From: Poindextera sp035294785
GTDB taxonomy: Bacteria; Pseudomonadota; Alphaproteobacteria; Caulobacterales; Caulobacteraceae
Reading direction: 5' to 3'
DNA length: 11,123 nucleotides
Assembly: GCA_035294785.1 (NCBI GenBank)
Contig: DATGKF010000135.1
Coordinates: forward strand, 1 to 11,123
In this document: positions 1-7,056 of the stretch, in pieces
Position numbering within the stretch: the first letter of the stretch is position 1
Layout: every line of letters starts with the position of its first letter
Made by a program: the position numbers and the translations under genes
The notes under the pieces: generated by a model
Databases searched by the model: none
Told to the model about the DNA's origin: nothing
What the model saw: only the letters and a program-made list of their open reading frames with translations

Positions 1-185
1 GTCTCCGCCTTGCCGAACGGGTTCAGCGGCAGCGTGGCGATCGAGGCCGCGTTGGCCCGCGCCGCGGGTCCATAGATCCCCGGCCAGGCGCAGTCGCGCC
101 CGTCGCCGAACAACGGTCCGCGCCACTCGAATGTCGCGCAGCCGGCGAGGACGGCGGCCGCGCAAACCCACGCCGCCTGGCGCCA
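1..185 (-). CDS. N-terminal part of a lipoprotein, partial at left edge, start codon unresolved
   Basis: On the minus strand a frame open to the window edge encodes a short hydrophobic stretch and a clean lipobox (AAAVLAGC), with the lipidated Cys codon at 138-140. The mature part begins CATFEWRGPLFGDGRDCAWP and continues in well-formed coding sequence to position 1. This is a typical Sec/Lol-type lipoprotein N terminus, so the product is probably anchored in the inner or outer membrane facing the periplasm. I do not recognise the family of the mature part. The problem is the start: the frame has no ATG or GTG close to the signal sequence. The nearest usable codon is a TTG at 288-290, which would force translation through a repeat hairpin. 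A GTG at 184-186 lies one frame off. The gene may use a rare start, carry a frameshift, or contain a sequencing error. I gave the interval from the Trp codon at the head of the signal sequence. It is a plausible gene, but its 5' end is uncertain. Confidence 0.6.
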
Positions 186-204
186 CTGACCCCGATTCCA
201 AAAG

Positions 205-244
205 CCCCTTCCCCCTCGCGGGGAAGGGGTTGGGGATGGGGGCG
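205..244 (-). repeat. C/G-rich hairpin repeat, copy A (minus orientation)
   Basis: A perfect 10-base inverted repeat, CCCCTTCCCC at 205-214 and GGGGAAGGGG at 220-229, encloses a 5-base loop (CTCGC). It is followed by a G-rich arm to 244. Read on the minus strand it matches copy B at 310-347 nearly base for base, so the two are inverted copies of one element. It lies between the thiolase stop and the lipoprotein. Palindromic intergenic repeats of this composition are common in alphaproteobacterial genomes (general knowledge, from memory). Whether it acts as a transcript-stabilising or terminating hairpin is not shown; there is no T-tract. Confidence 0.8.
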
Positions 245-309
245 CTGGCGCGGCGATGGGGAGCTTTGGCGAGGGGTCCAGGGCGGCCAACCGTCAGGCG
301 GGACGCTGG

Positions 310-347
310 CGCCCCCACCCCTCACCCCTCCCCGCGAGGGGGAGGGG
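310..347 (+). repeat. C/G-rich hairpin repeat, copy B (plus orientation)
   Basis: A perfect 9-base inverted repeat, CCCCTCCCC at 325-333 and GGGGAGGGG at 339-347, has the loop GCGAG and is preceded by a C-rich arm starting at 310. It has the same layout as copy A (C-rich arm, stem, loop, stem) in the opposite orientation, 65 bases away. It sits 23 bases beyond the stop codon of the minus-strand thiolase, so it would appear in that gene's 3' untranslated region and could cap or end the transcript. The rest of the 186-370 stretch holds no gene that I can support. Confidence 0.8.
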
Positions 348-370
348 AATGGCAAGCCACGCGGCCGTCG

Positions 371-1519
371 TCACCCCCGCTCGTTGGAGAAGACGATCGT
401 GCCCGACGCGGCGAACATGCCGCCGACGCCGTGGGCGATCGAGATCTTGGCGTTCGGCACCTGCGCCGGCGCGATGCCGCGCAGTTGCCTGACGCTCTCC
501 TGCATGGCGTACATGCCGTACATGCCCGAGTGCATGTAGGAGAGCCCGCCGCCGTTGGTGTTCAGCGGCAGCTTTCCGCCGATGGCGGTGTTGCGCTCGT
601 TGGTGAAGGCCGCCGCCTCGCCCGGCTTGCAGAAGCCGAGGTCCTCCAGGCCATAGAGCGGCAGGTGGGCGAAGGCGTCGTAGATCATCAGATGGTCGAC
701 GTCGTCGTGTTTGATGCCGGCCTCTTCGAACGCCTTCTTGCCGGAGACGCGGAAGGCCCTCGATGAGGTGAAGTCCTCCATCTGGCTGACCATCGGCGTC
801 TCGACGCTTTCGCCCGTGCCGAGCACGTAGACGGGCTTTTGCGGGAAGTCCTTCGCCCGCTCGGCGCTGGTCAGGATCAGCGCGCCGCCGCCGTCGGTGA
901 CCAGGCAGCACATCAGCATGCGGAACGGCCATGCGATCATGCGCGAGTCGAGCACGTCGTCGACCGTGATCGGCTCCTTGAACGAGGCGCGCGGGTTCTT
1001 CGCCGCCCACTCGCGCTGGACGACCGCGACCATGGCCAGGTCCTCCTCGGTCACGCCGAAGGTCTTCATGTAGCGAAGCACGGGAATCGTGAACATCGAG
1101 GGCGGGCCGACCGGCCCGTAGGGCGCCTCGAACTGGCCGGCGAGGCTCGAATTGCCGCCGCCGCCACGGAACCCGCCGGCGCCGACGCGGCTTCGGCCGC
1201 TCTCGCCGTGGGTGATGAGGACGGTGTTGCAGAGCCCTTCGTTGATGGCCGCCGCCGCGTGGCGGACGTGCAGCATGAAGGAGCAGCCGCCCACCGACGT
1301 GCCGTCGGCGTAGGTCGGCGTGATGCCGAGGTAGTAGGCCACCTCCGTCGGGCTCGCGCCCGCGGTGGCGACGCCGTCGATGTCAGACGGCTTGAGGCCG
1401 GCGTCGGCGAGCGCGTTCAGCGCCGCGTCCGCGTGCAGCTGGATCACCGACATGTCGGGGATGCGACCCATCTCGGTCGTTTCCGCGGCCCCGACGACCG
1501 CGACGGAATTGCGCTTCAT
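371..1519 (-). CDS. Thiolase-fold protein (SCP2-thiolase / Ltp2-like, possible acyl-CoA aldolase)
   Basis: The 382-residue product begins MKRNSVAVVGAAETTEMGR, the usual start of the lipid-transfer/SCPx branch of thiolases, and spans the full family length. Cys79 in TSVGGCS sits where the thiolase nucleophile is expected. The DDVDHLMIYDAF segment (Tyr280-Asp281) replaces the NEAF motif of standard thiolases. The usual GHP motif is absent: NTNGGGLSYMHSG places Tyr328 and His330 there instead. The C-terminal CxGGG motif is replaced by IAHGVGG (His363). Proteins of this branch that pair with a DUF35 protein include Ltp2, which performs retro-aldol cleavage of a steroid side-chain CoA ester rather than thiolysis. 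The DUF35 gene lies 3 bases upstream, so the two are almost certainly co-translated. I infer a CoA-ester aldolase or unusual thiolase acting with that partner in the cytoplasm. Substrate is unknown. The family is secure; the aldolase activity is inference. Confidence 0.9.
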   Translation of the reverse strand: MKRNSVAVVGAAETTEMGRIPDMSVIQLHADAALNALADAGLKPSDIDGVATAGASPTEVAYYLGITPTYADGTSVGGCSFMLHVRHAAAAINEGLCNTVLITHGESGRSRVGAGGFRGGGGNSSLAGQFEAPYGPVGPPSMFTIPVLRYMKTFGVTEEDLAMVAVVQREWAAKNPRASFKEPITVDDVLDSRMIAWPFRMLMCCLVTDGGGALILTSAERAKDFPQKPVYVLGTGESVETPMVSQMEDFTSSRAFRVSGKKAFEEAGIKHDDVDHLMIYDAFAHLPLYGLEDLGFCKPGEAAAFTNERNTAIGGKLPLNTNGGGLSYMHSGMYGMYAMQESVRQLRGIAPAQVPNAKISIAHGVGGMFAASGTIVFSNERG

Positions 1520-1522
1520 CGG

Positions 1523-1924
1523 TTACGCCCCCGCCGGCTGAAAGAGCGGCAGCGCGATCTCGCCAAAGCTCGTGAACTTCACCTGCACCGGCATGTCGAG
1601 CTTCAGGGCCTCAGGCGTCTGCGGGCAATCGACGATGTTGGTCATCATGCGCGGGCCCTCGTCGAGCTGCACGACCGCGATCGAGTGCGGCGCGTCGCCC
1701 ATGTCGGGGCGCGGCCGGTGGTTGATGACGTAGCTCCAGAGCACGCCCTTGCCGCTCGCCTTGAACACCTCGACATCGCGGGAGCCGCAGACGGGGCAGA
1801 ACGGGCGGGGCGGGAAATAGGCTTTCGAACACTCGGTGCAGCGCTGCAGGCGCAGTTCGCCCGCCTTGCAGCCGTCCCAGAAGTGCTGCGTCTCCGGGGT
1901 CGGCGTCGGCAATGTTCTATCCAT
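1523..1924 (-). CDS. Zn-ribbon/OB-fold DUF35 protein, partner of the adjacent thiolase-fold protein
   Basis: This 133-residue protein has the standard DUF35 layout. An N-terminal helix (ETQHFWDGCKAGELRLQRC) leads into a rubredoxin-like zinc ribbon with Cys29, Cys32, Cys43 and Cys46 (CTEC and CPVC pairs), followed by an OB-fold from about residue 50 to the C terminus (SGKGVLWSYVINHRP onward). Members lack known catalysis of their own. They bind thiolase-fold or hydratase partners and are thought to help hold acyl-CoA substrates. The stop lies 3 bases before the start of the thiolase-fold gene. A purine-rich GAGAGA about 6 bases before the ATG at 1924 supports the chosen start. A longer overlapping frame on this strand has no family match. 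The outer-membrane gene ends 18 bases upstream, so all three probably share one transcript. Confidence 0.92.
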   Translation of the reverse strand: MDRTLPTPTPETQHFWDGCKAGELRLQRCTECSKAYFPPRPFCPVCGSRDVEVFKASGKGVLWSYVINHRPRPDMGDAPHSIAVVQLDEGPRMMTNIVDCPQTPEALKLDMPVQVKFTSFGEIALPLFQPAGA

Positions 1925-1942
1925 TCAAAATCTCTCGCATCG

Positions 1943-2821
1943 CTAGAATCGCTGTGAAACGCCGACATAGGCCTGGGCCCCGGGCGTGTGATTGTTCAGC
2001 CCGAGATTGACGCCGCCGTCGAGTTGAAAATTCGGGTGGCTGGCCGGAATCCAGGCGACGCCCACGTCGGCCGAGCTCTGCGTGACGTGGCCTGACGGCT
2101 CGAAATTCTCGTCGCCCCAGAGCTCCAGCGACAGCGTCACGGTCTTCGAGAGCGCATGGCTGAGCGCGACGAGGCCGGCGATGTTGGCGTGCTGGCCGTC
2201 GCTCAGGGCGTTCTTCAGCCCGTCGAGTTCCGGGTCGGTCGAGAACGACCAGCCGGCTGGCAGCCCGATCTGGATCGGGACCACGATCCCCTCTTCGACC
2301 TGGCCGTTCCCCACCTGCCGGTTGGCGGTCGGGAACTTGACGTACGGGTCCAGCGCGATCGCGACATTGCCGCTGTCGTCGCCGACCAGGTTCAGCTTGG
2401 CGCGCACGAAGAGATCGCCGACGCCCTCGGCGCGGGTGGTGATCCCGCTGGCCCGGTCTTTCGACGCGACGGTCACGTAGGGCGCGATGTTGAACTCCAG
2501 ATCGAGGGTGTTGGTGATCCCGATTTTGAGCGTCGGATTGGTGTAGAGAACGGTCGTGGTGTCGGCGCCGCCGGAGGTGTCCCAGGTGACGTTCACGAGG
2601 TCTGACTCGATCTGCACGTGGCCCGCGTCGACCGTGCATGGGGCGGTGCCCTTGGTCGGCCGGTCGGTGCAGAAGGATCGAAGGTCGGCGACCGGAGTCG
2701 GGTTGAGCAGCGTAAAGCCGCTCTTGTCCGGCGCCGGCGTCGATGGCGCATCGTCGGCGCGGGCGACTCCGCTTAAGGCGAGCGCAACGACCGCGGCCAG
2801 AGCCCATTTTCGAACCGCCAT
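1943..2821 (-). CDS. Outer-membrane beta-barrel transporter (PF13557-like, phenol MetA-type)
   Basis: The 292-residue product has a clear Sec signal peptide: basic MAVRKW, a hydrophobic core, and likely cleavage after Ala22 (ARA|DD). The mature chain alternates short polar turns with beta-strand-like segments (VQIESDLVNVTW, LKIGITNTLDLEFNIAPYV, DLFVRAKLNLVG) and ends in phenylalanine (VGVSQRF), the usual C-terminal outer-membrane assembly signal. The pattern resembles the 'putative MetA-pathway of phenol degradation' family, often annotated as transporter, whose members are thought to pass hydrophobic compounds across the outer membrane. Cys51 and Cys62 could form a periplasmic disulfide. It is first in the minus-strand operon, ahead of the DUF35 and thiolase-fold genes, which suggests uptake of their substrate. 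The family assignment is by pattern and moderately sure; transport itself is inferred. Confidence 0.8.
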   Translation of the reverse strand: MAVRKWALAAVVALALSGVARADDAPSTPAPDKSGFTLLNPTPVADLRSFCTDRPTKGTAPCTVDAGHVQIESDLVNVTWDTSGGADTTTVLYTNPTLKIGITNTLDLEFNIAPYVTVASKDRASGITTRAEGVGDLFVRAKLNLVGDDSGNVAIALDPYVKFPTANRQVGNGQVEEGIVVPIQIGLPAGWSFSTDPELDGLKNALSDGQHANIAGLVALSHALSKTVTLSLELWGDENFEPSGHVTQSSADVGVAWIPASHPNFQLDGGVNLGLNNHTPGAQAYVGVSQRF

Positions 2822-2892
2822 GCCAGCCCCACCTTAAGACCGCCCCGCATCTCAATCGGCGGATGGTCGGGGTTCAGCGTTGAGGACGCAAG
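2822..2892. promoter_or_regulatory. Divergent intergenic region between the outer-membrane gene and ald
   Basis: These 71 bases separate two divergent start codons and must hold regulatory signals for both the minus-strand operon and ald-putA. GAGGA at 2882-2886, 6 bases before the ald ATG, is a good ribosome-binding site. I could not identify a convincing -35/-10 pair on either strand. A spaced CCGCC...GGCGG pair at 2840-2862 is too weak to call an operator in DNA this rich in G and C. Confidence 0.5.
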
Positions 2893-3993
2893 ATGCTTGT
2901 CGGCGCACCGAAAGAGATCAAGATCCAGGAGCACCGCGTCGGCCTGACGCCGGGCGCTGTGCGCGAGCTCGTGCACCGCGGCCACCAGGTGCTGATGGAG
3001 ACCGGCGCCGGGGCCGGCATCGGCCATGACGACGACGCCTATCGCGCCGCCGGCGCATCGATCGCCGCCGGCGCGGCGGAGGTGTTCGAGCGCGCTGCGA
3101 TGATCGTCAAGGTCAAGGAGCCGCAGCCGTTCGAGATCCCGATGCTGCGCACCGGCCAGGTGCTGTTCACCTACCTGCACCTCGCCGCCGATCCCGAGCA
3201 GGCCAGGGGTCTCATGGGCTCGGGCGCGATCTGCATCGCCTACGAAACCGTGACCGACGACCGCGGCGGCCTGCCGCTGCTGTCGCCGATGAGCGAGGTC
3301 GCCGGGCGCATGTCGATCCAGGTCGGCGCCCACTGCCTGGAGAAGGAGCAGGGCGGCGCCGGCGTGCTGCTCGGCGGCGTGCCGGGGGTGCCGGCGGCCA
3401 AGGTGCTGGTGCTGGGCGGCGGCGTCTCCGGGACCAACGCCGCGCGCATGGCCATGGGGATGGAGGCGCAGGTCACCATCATCGACAACTCCATGCGCCG
3501 GCTGAAAGAGCTCGACCTGCAGTTCGGCTCCAAGATCCAGACCCTTTACGCCACCCTCGACAACATCGAGCGCGAAGTCGCGCGCGCCGACCTGATCATC
3601 GGCGCGGTTCTGGTGCCTGGGGCGGCGGCCCCGAAGCTGGTGACGCGGGCGATGATCCGGACCATGCGGCCGGGCTCTGTCGTGGTCGACATCTCCATCG
3701 ATCAGGGCGGCTGCTTCGAGACCAGCCGGCCGACGACCCACGACGACCCCACCTACGTCGACGAGGGCGTCGTGCACTACGCGGTCACCAACATGCCCGG
3801 CGCGGTGGCGCGCACGAGCGGCTATGCGCTCAACAACGCGACGCTGCCGTTCGTGCTGGCGCTGGCCGACCACGGCTGGCGCGAGGCGCTGAAGCGCGAC
3901 CGGCACCTGGCCGATGGGCTGAACGTGCTCGATGGCCGCATCGCCCACCCGGCGGTCGCCCAGAGTCTCGGGCTGGAGGCGGTGGGGGCCTGA
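2893..3993 (+). CDS. ald: Alanine dehydrogenase
   Basis: Ald (EC 1.4.1.1) interconverts L-alanine and pyruvate plus ammonia using NAD, in the cytoplasm. The 366-residue length is typical. Visible active-site residues fall at the standard positions: Arg15 (HRVGLTP), Lys75 (VKVKEP), His96 (YLHLA) and Asp270 (DISIDQGG). The Rossmann segment VLVLGGGVSGTNAA (residues 171-184) is followed by Asp198 (TIIDNS), the acidic residue expected to bind NAD ribose and favour NAD over NADP. Transhydrogenase PntA is the related alternative, but the length, DISIDQGG and the C-terminal NMPGAVARTSGYALNNATLP segment are those of Ald. The start has a GAGGA site 6 bases upstream. putA begins 5 bases after the stop, which points to an alanine-plus-proline catabolic operon. 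Such genes are often controlled by Lrp-type regulators, but none is encoded here. Confidence 0.97.
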   Translation: MLVGAPKEIKIQEHRVGLTPGAVRELVHRGHQVLMETGAGAGIGHDDDAYRAAGASIAAGAAEVFERAAMIVKVKEPQPFEIPMLRTGQVLFTYLHLAADPEQARGLMGSGAICIAYETVTDDRGGLPLLSPMSEVAGRMSIQVGAHCLEKEQGGAGVLLGGVPGVPAAKVLVLGGGVSGTNAARMAMGMEAQVTIIDNSMRRLKELDLQFGSKIQTLYATLDNIEREVARADLIIGAVLVPGAAAPKLVTRAMIRTMRPGSVVVDISIDQGGCFETSRPTTHDDPTYVDEGVVHYAVTNMPGAVARTSGYALNNATLPFVLALADHGWREALKRDRHLADGLNVLDGRIAHPAVAQSLGLEAVGA

Positions 3994-3998
3994 CGGCC

Positions 3999-6944
3999 GT
4001 GGACTTCGACGCTCTCGACGCCGGCAAGTACGAGGACGAGCGCGCCGCGGTCGCCCGCCTGCTCGCGGCGAAGCCCCTGAGCGACGGCGAGCGTGCTGCG
4101 GTTCGCGCCGCGGCCGAGGCGCTGGTGCGCGGCGCGCGCCGCCAACGCGGGCGCGGTTTCGCCGATGCGGTGCTGCGCGACTATCCGCTGAGTTCGTCCG
4201 AGGGGCTGGCGCTGATGGGGCTGGCGGAGTCGCTGCTGCGCACGCCGGACGCCGATGCGCGGGAGCGGCTGATCGCCGAGGCGGTCGGCGCGGGCGATTG
4301 GGCCGCGCACCTGAAGACCGCGCAGAGCCTGGCCGCGAAGGCTTCTGACCTCGGCCTGATGACCGCCGAGCGGCTCGGTCAGGCAGGCCGGCCGGCGGTG
4401 CGCTGGGCGATGGACGGCGCCATGGGCTTTCTCGGCGACGCCTTCGTGCTCGGCCGCACTATCGAGGAGGCGCTGGCGCGGGCGGCGCGGGACGGCTACC
4501 GGCTCTGTTCCTTCGACATGCTCGGCGAGGGCGCCCGCACCGACGACGACGCGGCGCGCTACGCCAAGGCTTACGCGGCGGCCATCGAGGCGGTCGGAGC
4601 GGCGGGCCAAGGCGACCGGCCGGAGCGGCGACACGGCGTTTCGGTCAAGCTCTCGGCGCTGCATCCGCGCTACGAGGCGACGCAAGCGGCCCGCGTCTTC
4701 GCCGAACTCTATCCGCGCCTGAAGGCGCTCGCCGAACAGGCGGCGGCGCTGAACGTCGGCCTGACGCTCGACGCCGAGGAGGCCGACCGGCTGTCGCTGT
4801 CGCTGAGGCTGGCCGAGCGGCTGTTCGCCGAGCCCGCGCTCGCCGGTTGGCGGGGCCTCGGGCTCGCGGTGCAGGCCTACCAGAAGCGCAGCCCCGCGGT
4901 GATCGCGCGCCTGGCTGACATGGCGCGGTCGGCGGGCCGGCCGCTCGGCGTGCGGCTGGTGAAGGGCGCCTACTGGGACTCCGAGATCAAGCACGCGCAG
5001 GTCATGGGCGCGCCGGACTATCCGGTCTTCACGACCAAGGCGGCGACCGACCTCTGCTACCTCGTGTGCTCGCGGGTGCTGATCGATGCGGCGCCGCACC
5101 TCTACGGCCAGTTCGCGACGCACAACGCCTTCACGTTGGCCGCGGTGCTGGCCATGGCGCGCGAGCGGGGCGTCGCCATCGAGCACCAGCGGCTGCACGG
5201 GATGGGCGAGGCGCTCTACCGCGCCGCCGAGCGCCGCGAGGGGCCGTTGACGCTCCGCGTCTATGCCCCCGTCGGCGGGCACGCCGAGCTCTTGCCTTAC
5301 CTGGTTCGCCGGCTGCTCGAGAATGGCGCCAACGACAGCGCCGTGCGTGGGCTGCTCGACGCCCGCACGCCGCCGTCCGCGGTCGCCGCCGATCCCGTAG
5401 CGCAGGTCGAGGCGGAGGCCGCCCGGCCGTTCGACATCCCGCGCCCGCTGATGCTGCATGCGCCGGCCCGGCGGGGCGCGCGCGGCGTCGACCTCACCAC
5501 GGCCCGGGCCCGCGCGGCGGTCGCCGACGCCGTGGCCGCGCTCGACCGCGCGCCTGCGTCCGCCCCGGCTGATGCAACCGCCGCCGACATCGACGCTGCC
5601 GCCAGCGCCGCGTGCGCCGCCCAACCCGCATGGGACCGCGCTGGCGGGGCGGCGCGCGCCCGCGTGCTCGACGCCATGGCCGACGCGCTGGAGGCGCAGA
5701 CCGAGCCGCTGGTGGCGCTGCTGGCGCGCGAGGCTGGCAAGACCCTCGCCGACGGCGTCGCCGAGGTGCGCGAGGCGGTGGACTATTGCCGCTACTACGC
5801 GGGCCTCGCCTCGGACCAGTTCGGCGCCCCGCAAACGCTCGCCGGCCCGACCGGAGAGGCCAACCGCCTCGCGCTCCAGGGGCGAGGCGTCTTCGCCTGC
5901 ATCAGCCCGTGGAACTTCCCGCTGGCCATCTTCACCGGCCAGATCGCCGCCGCGCTGGCGGCGGGCGACGCCGTCCTCGCCAAGCCGGCCGAGCAGGCGC
6001 CGCGCATCGCCGCCGAGGCCGTGCGGCTCTTCCACGCCGCCGGTCTCGATGCGCGGCTGCTGGCGCTCCTGCCTGGGCCAGGCGAGACGGTGGGCCAGGC
6101 GCTGGTCGCCCATCCCGCCATCGCCGGCGTCGCCTTCACCGGCGGCACGGAGACCGGCTGGGCGATCAACCGGGCGCTCGCGGCGCGCGAGGGCCCCATC
6201 GTCCCCTTCATCGCCGAGACGGGCGGGCTGAACGCGATGATCGTCGACGCCACGGCGCTGCGCGAGCAGGTGATCGACGACGTCATGGTTTCGGCCTTCG
6301 GGTCCGCCGGCCAGCGCTGTTCGTCGCTGCGCATGCTCTTCCTGCCGCACGAGACCGCCGAGGCGGTGATCGAGGGGCTGATGGGGGCGATGGACAAGCT
6401 CGTCGTCGGCGATCCCGCCGATCCGGCGACCGACGTCGGTCCGGTGATCGATCGGCCGGCGCTGGCCGCGCTCGAGCGTCACACCGAGCGCCTGCGCGGC
6501 GAAGCGACGCGGATGCACGCCGCTCCGAGCAGGCGAGGCGGACTCTTCTTCGCCCCGCTGCTCGCCGAAATCCCCACTGCGGCGTTTCTCGAGCGCGAGG
6601 TGTTCGGGCCGATCCTGCACGTCGTGCGCTACGACGCCGATCGGCTGGCCGAGGCGGTCGCCCCGCTGGTCGCGCGCGGCTATGGCCTGACGCTGGGCGT
6701 CCACTCCAGGCTCGAGGGTTTCGCCGACGACGTGGCGGGCCTCGTGCCGGCCGGCAACGTCTACATCAACCGCTCGATGATCGGCGCGGTGGTCGGGGTT
6801 CAGCCGTTTGGCGGCCAGGGTCTGTCGGGCACCGGACCCAAGGCCGGCGGGCCGCACAGCCTGCTGCGCTACGCCGTCGAGCGCACGACCAGCATCAACA
6901 CCGCCGCCCGCGGCGGCGACGCGGCCCTGTTCAGCCCGCGCTGA
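3999..6944 (+). CDS. putA: Bifunctional proline dehydrogenase / L-glutamate gamma-semialdehyde dehydrogenase (short PutA)
   Basis: PutA oxidises proline to glutamate in two steps: an FAD-dependent proline dehydrogenase, then an NAD-dependent aldehyde dehydrogenase, with the intermediate channelled between them. In this 981-residue protein an N-terminal helical arm (about 1-95) precedes the PRODH barrel (about 96-460). Barrel motifs are KLSALHPRYE, RLVKGAYWDSEIKHAQ (Lys322), FATHNAF (His375) and YLVRRLLENGAN (Arg437, Arg438). The ALDH domain (about 525-960) shows SPWNFP (Asn639), the general base Glu740 in AETGGLN, and catalytic Cys774 in GQRCSS. It closes with PFGGQGLSGTGPKAGGP. There is no N-terminal ribbon-helix-helix domain and no extra C-terminal domain, so this is a minimalist PutA that should not repress its own gene. 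The start is a GTG only 5 bases after the ald stop, implying translational coupling. The frame upstream stays open, so a slightly longer N terminus cannot be excluded. Confidence 0.97.
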   Translation: MDFDALDAGKYEDERAAVARLLAAKPLSDGERAAVRAAAEALVRGARRQRGRGFADAVLRDYPLSSSEGLALMGLAESLLRTPDADARERLIAEAVGAGDWAAHLKTAQSLAAKASDLGLMTAERLGQAGRPAVRWAMDGAMGFLGDAFVLGRTIEEALARAARDGYRLCSFDMLGEGARTDDDAARYAKAYAAAIEAVGAAGQGDRPERRHGVSVKLSALHPRYEATQAARVFAELYPRLKALAEQAAALNVGLTLDAEEADRLSLSLRLAERLFAEPALAGWRGLGLAVQAYQKRSPAVIARLADMARSAGRPLGVRLVKGAYWDSEIKHAQVMGAPDYPVFTTKAATDLCYLVCSRVLIDAAPHLYGQFATHNAFTLAAVLAMARERGVAIEHQRLHGMGEALYRAAERREGPLTLRVYAPVGGHAELLPYLVRRLLENGANDSAVRGLLDARTPPSAVAADPVAQVEAEAARPFDIPRPLMLHAPARRGARGVDLTTARARAAVADAVAALDRAPASAPADATAADIDAAASAACAAQPAWDRAGGAARARVLDAMADALEAQTEPLVALLAREAGKTLADGVAEVREAVDYCRYYAGLASDQFGAPQTLAGPTGEANRLALQGRGVFACISPWNFPLAIFTGQIAAALAAGDAVLAKPAEQAPRIAAEAVRLFHAAGLDARLLALLPGPGETVGQALVAHPAIAGVAFTGGTETGWAINRALAAREGPIVPFIAETGGLNAMIVDATALREQVIDDVMVSAFGSAGQRCSSLRMLFLPHETAEAVIEGLMGAMDKLVVGDPADPATDVGPVIDRPALAALERHTERLRGEATRMHAAPSRRGGLFFAPLLAEIPTAAFLEREVFGPILHVVRYDADRLAEAVAPLVARGYGLTLGVHSRLEGFADDVAGLVPAGNVYINRSMIGAVVGVQPFGGQGLSGTGPKAGGPHSLLRYAVERTTSINTAARGGDAALFSPR

Positions 6945-7056
6945 AACGGGTAAAGGCCGCGCTTTGCGTCGCTGTGGTTAAAGTCCCATCTTGACTGGGG
7001 GGCGGCACACAGGTGAACGCTTGGCATCGCTCGACGTTTTGTCTTCTGATGGGTGA

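Noticed and set aside
23..355. Minus-strand 110-codon frame across the repeat region
   Set aside because: It reads through both hairpin repeats and overlaps the lipoprotein in another frame; its Pro/Arg/Gly-rich translation is that of repeat DNA.
3822..6857. Antisense open frame of 1011 codons opposite ald and putA
   Set aside because: It mirrors the intact putA coding frame in very GC-rich DNA, is rich in Arg, Gly and His with no recognisable motif, and has no ribosome-binding site. It is a codon-bias shadow.
6991..7019. TTGACT box upstream of the glycosyltransferase as a -35 element
   Set aside because: The hexamer is good, but 17 bases downstream the sequence is TGAACG, a poor -10, and no alphaproteobacterial-style -10 is nearby.
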